Assembly (NCBI RefSeq): GCF_965200585.1 | Contig: NZ_OZ241361.1 | Reading direction: 5' to 3' (one strand) | DNA from: Bacterioplanoides sp965200585 | GTDB taxonomy: Bacteria; Pseudomonadota; Gammaproteobacteria; Pseudomonadales; Oceanobacteraceae | Length of the DNA: 64,000 bases | Shown here: positions 1 through 8,081 of the stretch, piece after piece | How positions within the stretch are numbered: the stretch's first letter is position 1 | Layout: the number at the start of each line of letters is the position of its first letter | Position numbers and translations under genes: made by a program | Notes under the pieces: model-generated | What the model saw: only the letters and a program-made list of their open reading frames with translations | What the model was told of the DNA's origin: nothing | The model's database searches: none

Positions 1-215
1 CTAATATCGGCTCTTTTATGAACGGCTTGTTCCGGGCCGGAGCGTTTCAGGGTGAGAAGGCATCGGATGCGTACTTCGTTCGTTGCGGTCTGGGCGACAC
101 CATGACTCAGGCGGATATTGATCGCGGCCAGGTGATTGCCATCGTTGGGTTTGCACCATTAAAACCTGCCGAATTTGTCATCGTCCGGATTCAACAGAAA
201 GTTGGCCAGGAATAA
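1..215 (+). CDS. Contractile tail sheath protein, C-terminal end (partial)
   Basis: The frame is open to the left edge of the window (codons start at base 3), so this is the 3' end of a gene that begins upstream. About 70 residues are visible. The sequence running FMNGLFRAGAFQG, then DAYFVRCG and a late FVIVRI strand, is the typical C-terminal end of contractile sheath proteins (Afp2-4, phage sheath). These polymerise around the inner tube and contract to drive it into a target. The next gene, 11 bases on, is a tail tube protein, as expected for an eCIS or phage tail. The assignment rests on the short C-terminal pattern and on synteny. The ATG at 18 is internal, not a start. Confidence 0.8.
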   Translation, partial: NIGSFMNGLFRAGAFQGEKASDAYFVRCGLGDTMTQADIDRGQVIAIVGFAPLKPAEFVIVRIQQKVGQE

Positions 216-226
216 GGAGATAAACC

Positions 227-736
227 ATGGCAGCACCAATGTTTTCGGTGAATGCACACCGTTATGACCCCTACCGTACGTTCAAATTTCAGGTTCTGAT
301 CGATGGCCAGGCCGTTGCCGGCCTGAGCAAAATGACGGCATTAAAACGCACCACGGATGTGGTGACCTGGCGTGTGGGTGGCGATCCCAGTCATGAGCGT
401 AAATTGCCGGCCGGTTCCAAATACGAGCCGATCACGCTGGAGCAGGGTCTGACTCACGACCCTGTGTTCGAGAATTGGGCCAATCTGGTGAACAATATTC
501 AGGGTGATAGTGCCGTGTCTTTGCTGAATTACCGCAAGGATATTGTGATTAATGTACTGAATCTGCAGGGCAGTGTGGCCATTTCTTACAAGGTCTATCG
601 CTGCTGGGTGTCGGAGTATCAGGCCTTGCCCGACTTTGATGCCAATACCACCAATACCGTGGGTATCCAGAGCCTGAAGCTGGAACACGAGGGGTGGGAA
701 CGCGACACCGCCGTTAGTGAACCAACAGAAAGCTGA
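227..736 (+). CDS. Inner tail tube protein (T4 gp19-like, Afp1/Afp5-type)
   Basis: A 169-residue protein of the usual length for the phage/eCIS tube family (conserved phage tail region protein). The pattern PYRTFKFQVLIDG, GLSKMTALKRTTDVV, then YEPITLEQGLTHDPVFENWAN and the late LKLEHEGWERD is characteristic. Hexameric rings of this protein would stack to form the inner tube that carries cargo and is pushed out on sheath contraction. The start has a strong AAGGAG ribosome site 7 bases upstream. It follows the sheath gene directly and begins a tightly packed same-strand cluster. Afp/PVC loci encode several tube paralogues; only this one is in the window. Confidence 0.9.
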   Translation: MAAPMFSVNAHRYDPYRTFKFQVLIDGQAVAGLSKMTALKRTTDVVTWRVGGDPSHERKLPAGSKYEPITLEQGLTHDPVFENWANLVNNIQGDSAVSLLNYRKDIVINVLNLQGSVAISYKVYRCWVSEYQALPDFDANTTNTVGIQSLKLEHEGWERDTAVSEPTES

Positions 737-741
737 TCGTG

Positions 742-1584
742 ATGGCTGAGGTACGTCTTGTTGTTGGCGTCCGTGACCCGGATGTCAGCCAGCAGAGCGA
801 CAGTCGCTGGTTGCGCACTGCACAGCTGAGGGCGCTGGATGGCTTTGCCGAAGAGCGGATGGCTCAGGCACTGGCCAATGCGGCGGCTTTGCCAGCGCAA
901 GTGACCCGGTTACTGTGTCAGGCCGTGGCCAGCATTGACCATGTGCCAATGACCCCGTCATTGGCCGAACAGTTACTGCCGGTTGATCGGCAGTTGTTGA
1001 TGCTGAAACTGGCGCAACGACTGGATGGAGATCAGGTCTGGTTGCAAGCTCACTGTGTGCACTGCCATGAACCCTTCGACTTAAGTTATCAGCGCTCGGA
1101 CTTACCAGTTACTACGGTCGAACAAGCGAACCTGAGCAAGGTGCTGGTGCAGGGAGTGCGGGTTAAATTGCAGCAGAGCGAATGCCATTTTCGGGTTCCT
1201 ACCGGCGCTGATCAGACGGCGATTTCCGCTTGTGCCGAAGAACAGGCGCTGCCGGTGTTATTGCAGCGACTGTTGTTACCGGGAAGTCAGCTGCCGGAAC
1301 CACTGCAACACGACGACATTGAACGTATCGCTGAAGCTTTGGAGTCTGCTACGCCACAGCTGCCACAAGCTATGTTCACGGCTTGCCCGGAGTGCGGCAT
1401 GGAGCAATATGTTGGGCTGAACCTCTATCAATTACAGGGCGCGAGCCAGTCGCAGCTGCTGCGCGAGGTGCATTATCTGGCCAGTCATTATCACTGGCAT
1501 GAGGCGGATATTCTGGCTTTGCCGCGACAGCGCCGCCACCAATACCTGAGCATGATAGATGAGAGCGGAGGCCAGCATGGATAA
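742..1584 (+). CDS. eCIS CxxC protein resembling phage baseplate hub assembly chaperones
   Basis: About 280 residues. Two CxxC pairs are visible, CVHC near residue 105 and CPEC near 215, which could bind one zinc ion. The C-terminal segment REVHYLASHYHWHEADIL, then LPRQRRHQYL, matches a pattern I associate with tail/baseplate assembly chaperones of contractile systems. The gene lies right after the tube gene, where phages often place tail assembly chaperones. It probably helps assemble the particle rather than forming a shell part; that is inference. A GTG at 739 directly precedes the ATG at 742 and either could start translation, coupled to the stop of the tube gene. Confidence is good that it is an eCIS core gene, lower for the chaperone role. 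Confidence 0.65.
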   Translation: MAEVRLVVGVRDPDVSQQSDSRWLRTAQLRALDGFAEERMAQALANAAALPAQVTRLLCQAVASIDHVPMTPSLAEQLLPVDRQLLMLKLAQRLDGDQVWLQAHCVHCHEPFDLSYQRSDLPVTTVEQANLSKVLVQGVRVKLQQSECHFRVPTGADQTAISACAEEQALPVLLQRLLLPGSQLPEPLQHDDIERIAEALESATPQLPQAMFTACPECGMEQYVGLNLYQLQGASQSQLLREVHYLASHYHWHEADILALPRQRRHQYLSMIDESGGQHG

Positions 1585-3208
1585 GCCTCAAATGCCCAAG
1601 CCGCTCTCAGTCACTACGTTGTCTGGGTCGCCCTCAATCACTGCGCCGGGAAATTTTCTAACGAATTTAGTGCGTGACAGTCGCCGGACATTATCCGGCT
1701 CGCCCATTGCTGCGGCTATGTCTGGGGTTGGGTCTGTACCTGAATCCGAGCTATCTGCTGCTGATCGCTTGAGTGCTGATGCTATTGCCGAACCGGTGGT
1801 TGAGCCAGGTTTTCAGAAACAGAGTATCTATCAAGAAAACTCTCACGTTGAAGGTGGTGCAGGTCATAATGATGCCGATGGTTTGCATCAGTCTGCTGCA
1901 ACTCCTGTGGGAATGTCAGGGAGAGAATTCGAATCCGGGGTTGGTGACGATTCGAATGATATAAGCACAGACAGGGATTGGAATCCTGGGGAGGCGGAAG
2001 TTACCTCAAAATCAGACCAATCCCTAAGCCCGTTGTCGAAAAGTCCGCTAGCAAAAGACCTGCTATCAACTGACAGGCATCTATCAGACGCTGAGACTGG
2101 GGTAGAGGCAGGGGCAGAGAAAAGGAACGATAGCTATGTCGGCTTGCCAGATGATCGGGCGCATCAAAACTCTCCTGTGCAATCGCCGGAGTCAGGGTTA
2201 GTAACAAAGCCACCGTTGGGTGCTCCTTATAAGCCAGGTCAGGAGTCAGACCAAAAAACAGCTACGGCTGATTTTTTTGATGAGCCTTCTGATGGGGGCT
2301 CCGATTCTGATCAAATGGAAACTGCACAGGCTGGATCTGAACCAACGATATTAGCTGAAACGACAAAGGTGAGGTCTGAGAATGTTGAGGCTTCTTTGCT
2401 GAAATCCGATGCTGATGCAGGGTATGAGGCGGGATATAAGTCGATTGCTGAAGGAAAGCCAGTTTATGATGATTCAAATTTTATAAATGTAAATAAATAC
2501 AATGACTTAAATAAAATAGCTGATCCTAAATATAAAGAAGTATTACCCTCTGAATCGACTGGTAAGTACCTGAACTCTTCGGCGCAGCATAAGCCTGAGC
2601 CGGTTGCTGCACTTTCTATATCTTCAGCACCTTCTGCTCCTGCCGAACCTTCGCTACAGCAGCCGCTCGCGAAGTCATCGGCCAGTTATGTGCCTGACCG
2701 GGAGGCAAAGGTCCCAAATAAGGTGCAAGCCCCTGAAACGGCGCAAGCTGCTAGAACTCAATCGCAATTGGCTGGATCTCTGGCAATAACCGAACCCTTG
2801 GGACAACCGCTTAAGCCGGCTGATAGCCACACTGGACAAGCAAAATCGGTTGATACCATTCCGGTAAATAACTGGCCCGATTCAGAGCGTGATAACGTCA
2901 AGTCGTCGCCAGCAGCGCTGGCTTCTAAGCCAATTATCAAACCAGCTGCCAAGCAGTCTGATGATGTTGGCTCTCAGCTTGCCACTGCTGTCACAACAGT
3001 GGGCAAGCAAGGGGTAAAGCCAGAGACCAAACCACTGTTGAAACCGGCTGATAAATCCGTGCCTTCGGTCTCAATCGGTGAAGTCGAGGTGATCATTCGG
3101 GCTGCGGAAACCGATCAGAGCAATACTCCCAATACTCAACCCAGCAGTCGTCTCACCGGGCTGGCAGAAGCCGCAGTCAGTCGCTATTACCTGAGGAGGC
3201 TGTCGTGA
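1577..3208 (+). CDS. Predicted disordered protein of the eCIS cluster, function unknown
   Basis: About 543 residues, not recognised. It is rich in Ser, Pro, Ala, Asp, Glu, Lys and Gln, has almost no aromatic or long hydrophobic runs, and looks intrinsically disordered nearly throughout. Only the last 30 residues (SSRLTGLAEAAVSRYYLRRL) look foldable, as a short amphipathic helix. The chosen ATG at 1577 has a CGGAGG ribosome site 8 bases upstream; an earlier in-frame ATG at 1559 overlaps the previous gene more and lacks one. A stretch near 2461-2555 is markedly AT-rich and codes for an Asn/Lys/Tyr-rich patch unlike the rest. It lies between the chaperone-like gene and the terminator gene, the slot held by the tape measure in many tails, but the composition does not look like a tape measure. 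It could also be a scaffold or lumen cargo. The GTGA overlap with the next gene argues it is translated. Confidence 0.6.
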   Translation: MDKPQMPKPLSVTTLSGSPSITAPGNFLTNLVRDSRRTLSGSPIAAAMSGVGSVPESELSAADRLSADAIAEPVVEPGFQKQSIYQENSHVEGGAGHNDADGLHQSAATPVGMSGREFESGVGDDSNDISTDRDWNPGEAEVTSKSDQSLSPLSKSPLAKDLLSTDRHLSDAETGVEAGAEKRNDSYVGLPDDRAHQNSPVQSPESGLVTKPPLGAPYKPGQESDQKTATADFFDEPSDGGSDSDQMETAQAGSEPTILAETTKVRSENVEASLLKSDADAGYEAGYKSIAEGKPVYDDSNFINVNKYNDLNKIADPKYKEVLPSESTGKYLNSSAQHKPEPVAALSISSAPSAPAEPSLQQPLAKSSASYVPDREAKVPNKVQAPETAQAARTQSQLAGSLAITEPLGQPLKPADSHTGQAKSVDTIPVNNWPDSERDNVKSSPAALASKPIIKPAAKQSDDVGSQLATAVTTVGKQGVKPETKPLLKPADKSVPSVSIGEVEVIIRAAETDQSNTPNTQPSSRLTGLAEAAVSRYYLRRLS

Positions 3209-4308
3209 TTGATGCCAATGCCATCTCGCTGGTGGCTCAGGGGCTGCGGACCAGTCTGGCTCAAGGGCTGAGCATAGACTCCAGTCAGGTTTTAATTGGT
3301 AGTCCGGCCACCAATGCCACCACGGCGCAGAACCAGACCGGTTTGCAGTATCTGAATCTGTTTTTCTTTCGGGCCGATTACGGCGGGTATTCGCCTTCGG
3401 CAGGCATTGATGATCCCATCTATCTGCGTGTGTTTTGCCTGATAACGGCTTTTGGTAACGATGAAACTGATGGTGAACTGACGGTTACCGCCGGGGAAAA
3501 TGACCTACGTTTAGTCGGCGGAGTGGCGGCGCATTTGCATCAGGCGCCTGTTATCCGGGTTGAAGATGATCAGGCGCGGGAAGTGGCTCAGCTGCAGGTG
3601 GTGATCGCGCCAATGACCAATGACGATATCAATAACATCTGGTCAACTCAGTCGGATACCAGTTATCGCTTGTCGCTGGCGTATGAAATTGCTTTGGTGC
3701 CTGCACCTTTATCACGGCCTCTGGCCGGAGCGAACCGGGTCGGCAGTATCGGGCTGGGATTATTCTCAGGTGATGATATGGCGGCAGAGAGCCAGCGCAG
3801 TGTTGTGCCCGGGTCTTTTTTGAATGGTTCTTCGCCATCTGGATACGCCATGCCTGCGGCGCACAGGGTGCGGACACACACAGCCGATGGCAGTGTTATT
3901 CCGGGCTGGGTGCCACATTTACTGTTGGCCAATGATGATGATCAGCTCAGTCACAGCATGACCTTTGAGATTGACCAGCTGCCAGTCGATTTTTCTGCTC
4001 TGCTGCTCGGGCTCGAAGGCGAGTCCTGCGATCTGATATTGCAGCGTTGGGATAACGCCGAGGGCTGGCTGGATCTGGTTAACCCGGGTATCAGCCTGAC
4101 AGCCGCCACTGACCGTCTTGATCCCAGATGCTTTAATCCGGCTCTGATTAGCTCGGCCTTTGCCTTTCCCTTTAATGCCATCGGTCAGTATCAGCTGTTT
4201 GCAACCCGCAGCTACAGCAACTTGCTGGATGAAACCATTCAGGTGCGCAGTAATCCGGTATTGATCACAGTGGCACCGGCCTCTCCTGATGCAGAAGGAG
4301 GTGGCTGA
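3205..4308 (+). CDS. eCIS tail terminator/cap protein, DUF4255 (Pvc16/Afp16-like)
   Basis: 367 residues starting at a GTG that overlaps the previous stop. The first 170 or so residues match the Pvc16 N-terminal family (DUF4255): an ALVAQGL-type helix, the strand LQYLNLFFFRADYGGY, a YLRVFCLITAFG strand, then RLVGGVAAHLHQAPVI and YRLSLAYEIALV. In Afp and PVC particles this protein caps the tube and sheath and sets tail length. The remaining 190 residues are beta-rich and may be an immunoglobulin-like or cap-specific domain. It is followed by the AAA+ ATPase gene with a TGATG overlap, the standard Afp16-Afp15 partnership though in reversed order. The family call is strong; the C-terminal half is unassigned. 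Confidence 0.85.
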   Translation: MIDANAISLVAQGLRTSLAQGLSIDSSQVLIGSPATNATTAQNQTGLQYLNLFFFRADYGGYSPSAGIDDPIYLRVFCLITAFGNDETDGELTVTAGENDLRLVGGVAAHLHQAPVIRVEDDQAREVAQLQVVIAPMTNDDINNIWSTQSDTSYRLSLAYEIALVPAPLSRPLAGANRVGSIGLGLFSGDDMAAESQRSVVPGSFLNGSSPSGYAMPAAHRVRTHTADGSVIPGWVPHLLLANDDDQLSHSMTFEIDQLPVDFSALLLGLEGESCDLILQRWDNAEGWLDLVNPGISLTAATDRLDPRCFNPALISSAFAFPFNAIGQYQLFATRSYSNLLDETIQVRSNPVLITVAPASPDAEGGG

Positions 4309-5651
4309 TGGATGGCTTACGGAACAATCTGGAGCTGGAATGGACGCGGCTGGAATTGCTGGCCGAATGCGTAAGTGATGCGCGTGCAGGGCGGGCCTAT
4401 TCCAGCTCGCGCCAGCAACAGCTGGAGCAATTGCAAGGGCAGGTAATGGCGCTGCGCCAGCAGCAGCCCTGGCAGAAGATGATTGCCGAGCATCAGCTGA
4501 CGCCACTGGATCAGGACATTCTGGCCTGTTCCCTGGCACCGGAAACCCATCCGCATCTGGGATGGATGTACAGCCAGTTGCAACCTGCGCACAGCCCTTA
4601 CCCAAGTCCTGCCTTGATTCAGGAACTGTTGTTTATTCCGGCGGCGGAAAGCCATCTGCTGCAACAGCGTTTGCAGCCATCAGCGCCTTTGCTGCGTTAT
4701 GGCTTATTGGCCGATGCGACGCCGCAGCGCTATCAGCCGTTGCATACCTCAGCGCGGGCGCAGCAGGGTTTATTGGAGTATCAGCACACTGGCATGGATT
4801 TGCCCGGTGCGGTGCGGCTTAAGGCGACAGGATCCTGGTCGGACCTGGTATTGCCGGCTAACAGTCTGGCGCGCTTGCGTGAATACATGCTGTGGCTGAC
4901 CCACCGACAGCAGGTAGAGCAGGAATGGGGTGGCGAGATTATTGGTGGCCCGGTGGCGTTATTCTCCGGCCCGTCCGGCACCGGCAAAACCTATGCGGCC
5001 AGCGTGATCGCCAATGAGCTGGGCTGGCCCTTGTATCGGGTCGATCTGGGTATGTTGGTGAGCAAATATGTGGGCGAGACCGAAAAGAATCTGAACCAGC
5101 TGCTGGATGCTGCCCATGGCCAGAATCTGGTGTTGTTGTTTGACGAAGCCGATGCCTTGTTCGGGCGTCGGGCTGAAGTGAAAGATGCCCGCGACCGCTA
5201 CGCCAATATGGAAGTCAGTCATCTGCTGAGCCGGATCGAACGGCATCACGGCCCCTGCATTCTGACCAGTAACTTTCGACAGAATCTGGACCCGGCTTTT
5301 GCCCGGCGTTTCCAGATGGTGGTGGAATTTGCTCGACCGGATGCCAGCGCCCGACTGGCGCTCTGGAATCAGCATATCCCATGTCGGGCACCCAGATCTG
5401 ACAGTCTTGATCTGGCACTGGTTGCCAACTCAGTGGCACTGACCGGCGGGCAGATTCGCAACGTCGCCTTGCACGCAGCGTTTCTGGCGGCAGAGCGCCA
5501 GCAACCGATTTCTACCGGGTTGCTGACTCAGGGTATCTGGACTGAATTTGCCAAAGAAGGGCGCGAAATGGTGGCGTCCCGGCTGGGGGACTTGCAGTCG
5601 TATCTGAATCCTCCGGCTGACGTGCCTGGTGCCAGAGAGGCTGTGTTATGA
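4308..5651 (+). CDS. eCIS AAA+ ATPase (Pvc15/Afp15-like)
   Basis: 447 residues. The C-terminal half is a classical AAA+ domain: Walker A GPSGTGKT at 221-228, Walker B LLFDEADALFG at 276-286, sensor 1 ILTSN near 320 and an arginine-finger FARRF near 333. The N-terminal 200 residues are helical and resemble the winged/helical N-domain of Afp15-type ATPases. This conserved eCIS ATPase is required for proper particle assembly or cargo loading; the exact mechanism is not settled. Start and stop overlap both neighbours (TGATG and ATGA), so it is translated as part of the structural operon. All key nucleotide-binding residues are present, so an active enzyme is expected. Confidence 0.9.
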   Translation: MDGLRNNLELEWTRLELLAECVSDARAGRAYSSSRQQQLEQLQGQVMALRQQQPWQKMIAEHQLTPLDQDILACSLAPETHPHLGWMYSQLQPAHSPYPSPALIQELLFIPAAESHLLQQRLQPSAPLLRYGLLADATPQRYQPLHTSARAQQGLLEYQHTGMDLPGAVRLKATGSWSDLVLPANSLARLREYMLWLTHRQQVEQEWGGEIIGGPVALFSGPSGTGKTYAASVIANELGWPLYRVDLGMLVSKYVGETEKNLNQLLDAAHGQNLVLLFDEADALFGRRAEVKDARDRYANMEVSHLLSRIERHHGPCILTSNFRQNLDPAFARRFQMVVEFARPDASARLALWNQHIPCRAPRSDSLDLALVANSVALTGGQIRNVALHAAFLAAERQQPISTGLLTQGIWTEFAKEGREMVASRLGDLQSYLNPPADVPGAREAVL

Positions 5652-5923
5652 ATTCTATTAAATCATTTAAAAATAATAGCTTAAGAAGTATAGATAAAGT
5701 CGTGGTTGAGATTCCTTCGGCTTTGTCAGAGCAGCAGGCCTATATCAATGATCAGGTGCGCGATGGTTTAAAAGCGCAGCTGCAACAGCATCGTTTTGAT
5801 CGTGATCTGAATTTGCCCGCTTTGCATTTAGGTGTGATTGAAACGCAACCAGATACCGATGCAGATGAGCTGGTGACAGAAATCCTCAGGCGATTTGCCC
5901 AGCAACTGGAGCGTGCCTTATGA
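5648..5923 (+). CDS. Small eCIS-cluster protein, function unknown
   Basis: A 91-residue protein that I do not recognise. It overlaps both neighbours by ATGA, which supports it being real. The first 18 codons are strikingly AT-rich (Asn, Lys, Ser, Ile) compared with the GC-balanced remainder, which codes for a mixed helix-strand segment ending in a helix (ILRRFAQQLERAL). Afp/PVC loci carry a small unknown protein (Afp6) just before the LysM baseplate gene. The position here, right before the CIS tube/baseplate adaptor, is analogous, but sequence similarity cannot be claimed. Confidence 0.6.
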   Translation: MNSIKSFKNNSLRSIDKVVVEIPSALSEQQAYINDQVRDGLKAQLQQHRFDRDLNLPALHLGVIETQPDTDADELVTEILRRFAQQLERAL

Positions 5924-6651
5924 GCAGAGAAACCGGTAGCTATTCTGCGCTGAAAGTAACTCGTGGTGAGTTGCTGGAATACACAGACGATCCCAATCCA
6001 CTGAAGCTGACCTTTGAGTTTAACCCTTCGACCATTACCCGTAGCCGCACTATCAGTCTGGGAACAGGACAGGCCCAGGGTAACGAAGGCGGTTATGACT
6101 TTGACAGTCCGTCGCAGGTGGTGCGGGCAACACAGGGAGTGCGCATTACGCCGGAAACTTTCTCGCTGAAGATTCTGCTCGATGCCACCGATCGTCTGAA
6201 TGCCGGCGATGCCATGAGCAAAAACTATGGTGTGCAGCCTGAGATCGATACCTTACGCAGTCTGGTCGAGCCTAAGTTACAGAGTCCCAATGGTGCCCGC
6301 ACCCTAGCTGCACTGGGCGAAACTCAAGGATCGGCGCTGGATCGAAGCCGTTATGCGTCACTGATTAAGTTTATCTGGGGCAATCAGACCCTGCCGGTGT
6401 TCCTGTTGCAGGTCAGCCTCAACGTCAAAGACTACCTGCCCAATCTGTTTCCATACCGGGCTGAAGCGACCTTAAAACTCCAGGTCGTCGAGAGCGACAA
6501 CCCTATTTACAAAGAAGAAATGCGGCGTCAGTTCGGTGCGGCCCAGCAGTATGTAGCTTCCGCCAACTCCGCGACCACTGAAACACCGGCTGACGCTGGA
6601 AACGCGCCAGCCCCCGCTGCTGGCGCAGGTGCAGGTGCAGGTGCAGGATAA
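5920..6651 (+). CDS. CIS tube/baseplate adaptor protein (Afp7/Pvc7-like, N-terminal part)
   Basis: 243 residues. The pattern PLKLTFEFNPSTITRSR, then VRITPETFSLKILLDATD, and later LPVFLLQVSLNVKDYLPNLFPYRAEATLKL, matches the contractile injection system tube protein family that forms the adaptor between tube and hub. In Afp7 and Pvc7 a LysM domain follows on the same chain; here the LysM-like part is encoded by the next gene. The C-terminus ends in an Ala/Pro/Gly tail made by a 6-base repeat (GCAGGT, about 6626-6650), likely a flexible tail and possibly variable in length. ATGA overlap upstream and an 11-base gap downstream place it in the same operon. Confidence 0.85.
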   Translation: MSRETGSYSALKVTRGELLEYTDDPNPLKLTFEFNPSTITRSRTISLGTGQAQGNEGGYDFDSPSQVVRATQGVRITPETFSLKILLDATDRLNAGDAMSKNYGVQPEIDTLRSLVEPKLQSPNGARTLAALGETQGSALDRSRYASLIKFIWGNQTLPVFLLQVSLNVKDYLPNLFPYRAEATLKLQVVESDNPIYKEEMRRQFGAAQQYVASANSATTETPADAGNAPAPAAGAGAGAGAG

Positions 6652-6662
6652 GAGGCTGACAG

Positions 6663-6956
6663 ATGAAAAAGAACCGTTATCAAAATACTCAGCCTTTTCG
6701 CCCGGACAACAACGAATCGGTTTTTGCCGGTTTCCGGCCGCGTGCCATCGCCACCGCCCAGGGCGTGCTGGAGCACGAAGTAAAAGACTGGGACCGGCTC
6801 GATTTGCTGGCCATGCACTATTACAGCGACGCCAGTAAGTGGTGGCGCATCCTCGACGCTAACCCACAGATTGAGTGTGGTGCCGATCTACATATTCGGG
6901 CTGGCGATCAATCGCTGGCGGGCAGCGTGATTCTGATTCCGGGAGATAGCCGATGA
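6663..6956 (+). CDS. LysM/tail protein X-like baseplate protein
   Basis: 97 residues. The core WDRLDLLAMHYYSDASKWW, followed by RILDANPQI and GADLHIRAGD, is the LysM-like fold used by phage tail protein X and by the C-terminal part of Afp7, where it helps join the hub to the sheath-tube initiator. The ending GSVILIPGDSR is the typical final strand. It lies just after the tube adaptor gene and overlaps the hub gene by ATGA. In this system the Afp7 domains therefore appear to be split over two genes. There is no signal peptide, so a role in peptidoglycan binding at the cell surface is unlikely. Confidence 0.8.
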   Translation: MKKNRYQNTQPFRPDNNESVFAGFRPRAIATAQGVLEHEVKDWDRLDLLAMHYYSDASKWWRILDANPQIECGADLHIRAGDQSLAGSVILIPGDSR

Positions 6957-8047
6957 GTGCTTTGAGTCAGGATGAGCAACGGCCATTACTGGACCCGGTG
7001 GAGCTGAAGATTCTGGTCGATGATCAGGAACTCAGTGATTTCTACCCCTATCTGGCCGAAGCCTCAGTGCTGATGAGCCGTCAGTCGGCGACTGTGGCCG
7101 TGCTGATCTTTGATTCAATTCGCACCGAACAAGGCGACTGGCTGATTCAGGATTCGGGCAAATTAGCCCCATGGAAGAATATCGTGCTGCTGGCCAAATT
7201 CGGCAGCCACGAAGAAGAAGTGATGCGTGGTTTTATCAAGAGCATCAAGGTCAACAATCCGAAAAACATGGGCATGTCGCACGTGCGGGTGATCTGTCAG
7301 GACGAATCGTTACGGCTTGATCGCGAGCATATCCGCACCGCGCGTTCGACCACCGACGATCCGCAAAAAGACGGTGCCATTGTCAGCTCGCTGGCTCAGG
7401 AAGTGAATCTGAATACCGAGGTTGAAGATGGTCTGGCTAATGAGGCTCTGAATCAGGATGCCACCAACGTGGCCTTTATCCGTGGCCGGGCCGAAGCCAA
7501 CGGCTTTGAGTTCTTTGTGCGCGAAGGGGTGCTGCACTTTCACAGCATTCAACTGGAAGGTGACCCGCAGCCGCCCATTCTGGTCTACGCCGGTAATACC
7601 TCTAACTGCATTCACTTTGCCGCCGAATATGACGGCCACCTGCCGGATAAAGTCCGCATCGTCACTGCGGCCTCCGAGGGCACAGAAAATCAGGATGAAT
7701 TGTTTGAGTCGGATTTGCCCTTGTTAGGCCAGACCGCCGCTAGCAGTCAGGACGCTGGCCTCAATGACTTTGTCTGGAACTTACAAACCCCGGCCGGAGC
7801 CACCTATGAAGAAGTCAGTGCCAGAGCACAGGCTGCCGCCAATAAAAATGCCTGGAAGGTAAAAGCCGAAGGTGAGCTGGACGGCGCCATGTATGGCCAT
7901 GTGTTACTCACGCATCAGACCGTCACCGTCGATGGCGTTGGCAGCCAGTATGGCGGTGATTATTACGTCGATGAAGTCGAGCACGTCTTCAGCCAGGAAG
8001 GTTACCGGCAGAAATTTAAATTGCTCAGAAATGCGTTAGGGAATTAG
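6953..8047 (+). CDS. Baseplate hub protein (gpD/T4 gp27-like; N-terminal half of Afp8)
   Basis: 364 residues resembling phage late control D/hub proteins: an opening LDPVELKILVDDQEL strand, the LLAKFGSHEEEVMRGFIKSI strand pair, a central helical insertion, then a second beta-barrel and the C-terminal YYVDEVEHVFSQEGYRQKF motif. Trimeric hubs sit at the centre of the baseplate, bind the end of the tube and carry the spike. In Afp8 and VgrG the hub and spike are fused; here the spike is the next gene, 34 bases downstream, the arrangement seen in phages such as P2. Start overlaps the LysM-like gene by ATGA. Confidence 0.85.
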   Translation: MSALSQDEQRPLLDPVELKILVDDQELSDFYPYLAEASVLMSRQSATVAVLIFDSIRTEQGDWLIQDSGKLAPWKNIVLLAKFGSHEEEVMRGFIKSIKVNNPKNMGMSHVRVICQDESLRLDREHIRTARSTTDDPQKDGAIVSSLAQEVNLNTEVEDGLANEALNQDATNVAFIRGRAEANGFEFFVREGVLHFHSIQLEGDPQPPILVYAGNTSNCIHFAAEYDGHLPDKVRIVTAASEGTENQDELFESDLPLLGQTAASSQDAGLNDFVWNLQTPAGATYEEVSARAQAAANKNAWKVKAEGELDGAMYGHVLLTHQTVTVDGVGSQYGGDYYVDEVEHVFSQEGYRQKFKLLRNALGN

Positions 8048-8081
8048 CAGCAACGCGGATAGGTTTTCAAAGGAATCGGCT

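Noticed and set aside
1577..3208. Assigning the disordered protein as the tape measure
   Set aside because: No long helix, coiled coil or hydrophobic repeat is seen. Position alone is not enough, so it is left as unknown.
3919..4605. A 228-residue - strand reading frame opposite the cap and ATPase genes
   Set aside because: It is antisense to two well-recognised genes, its sequence is low complexity (Ala/Pro/Ser-rich) and there is no ribosome site.
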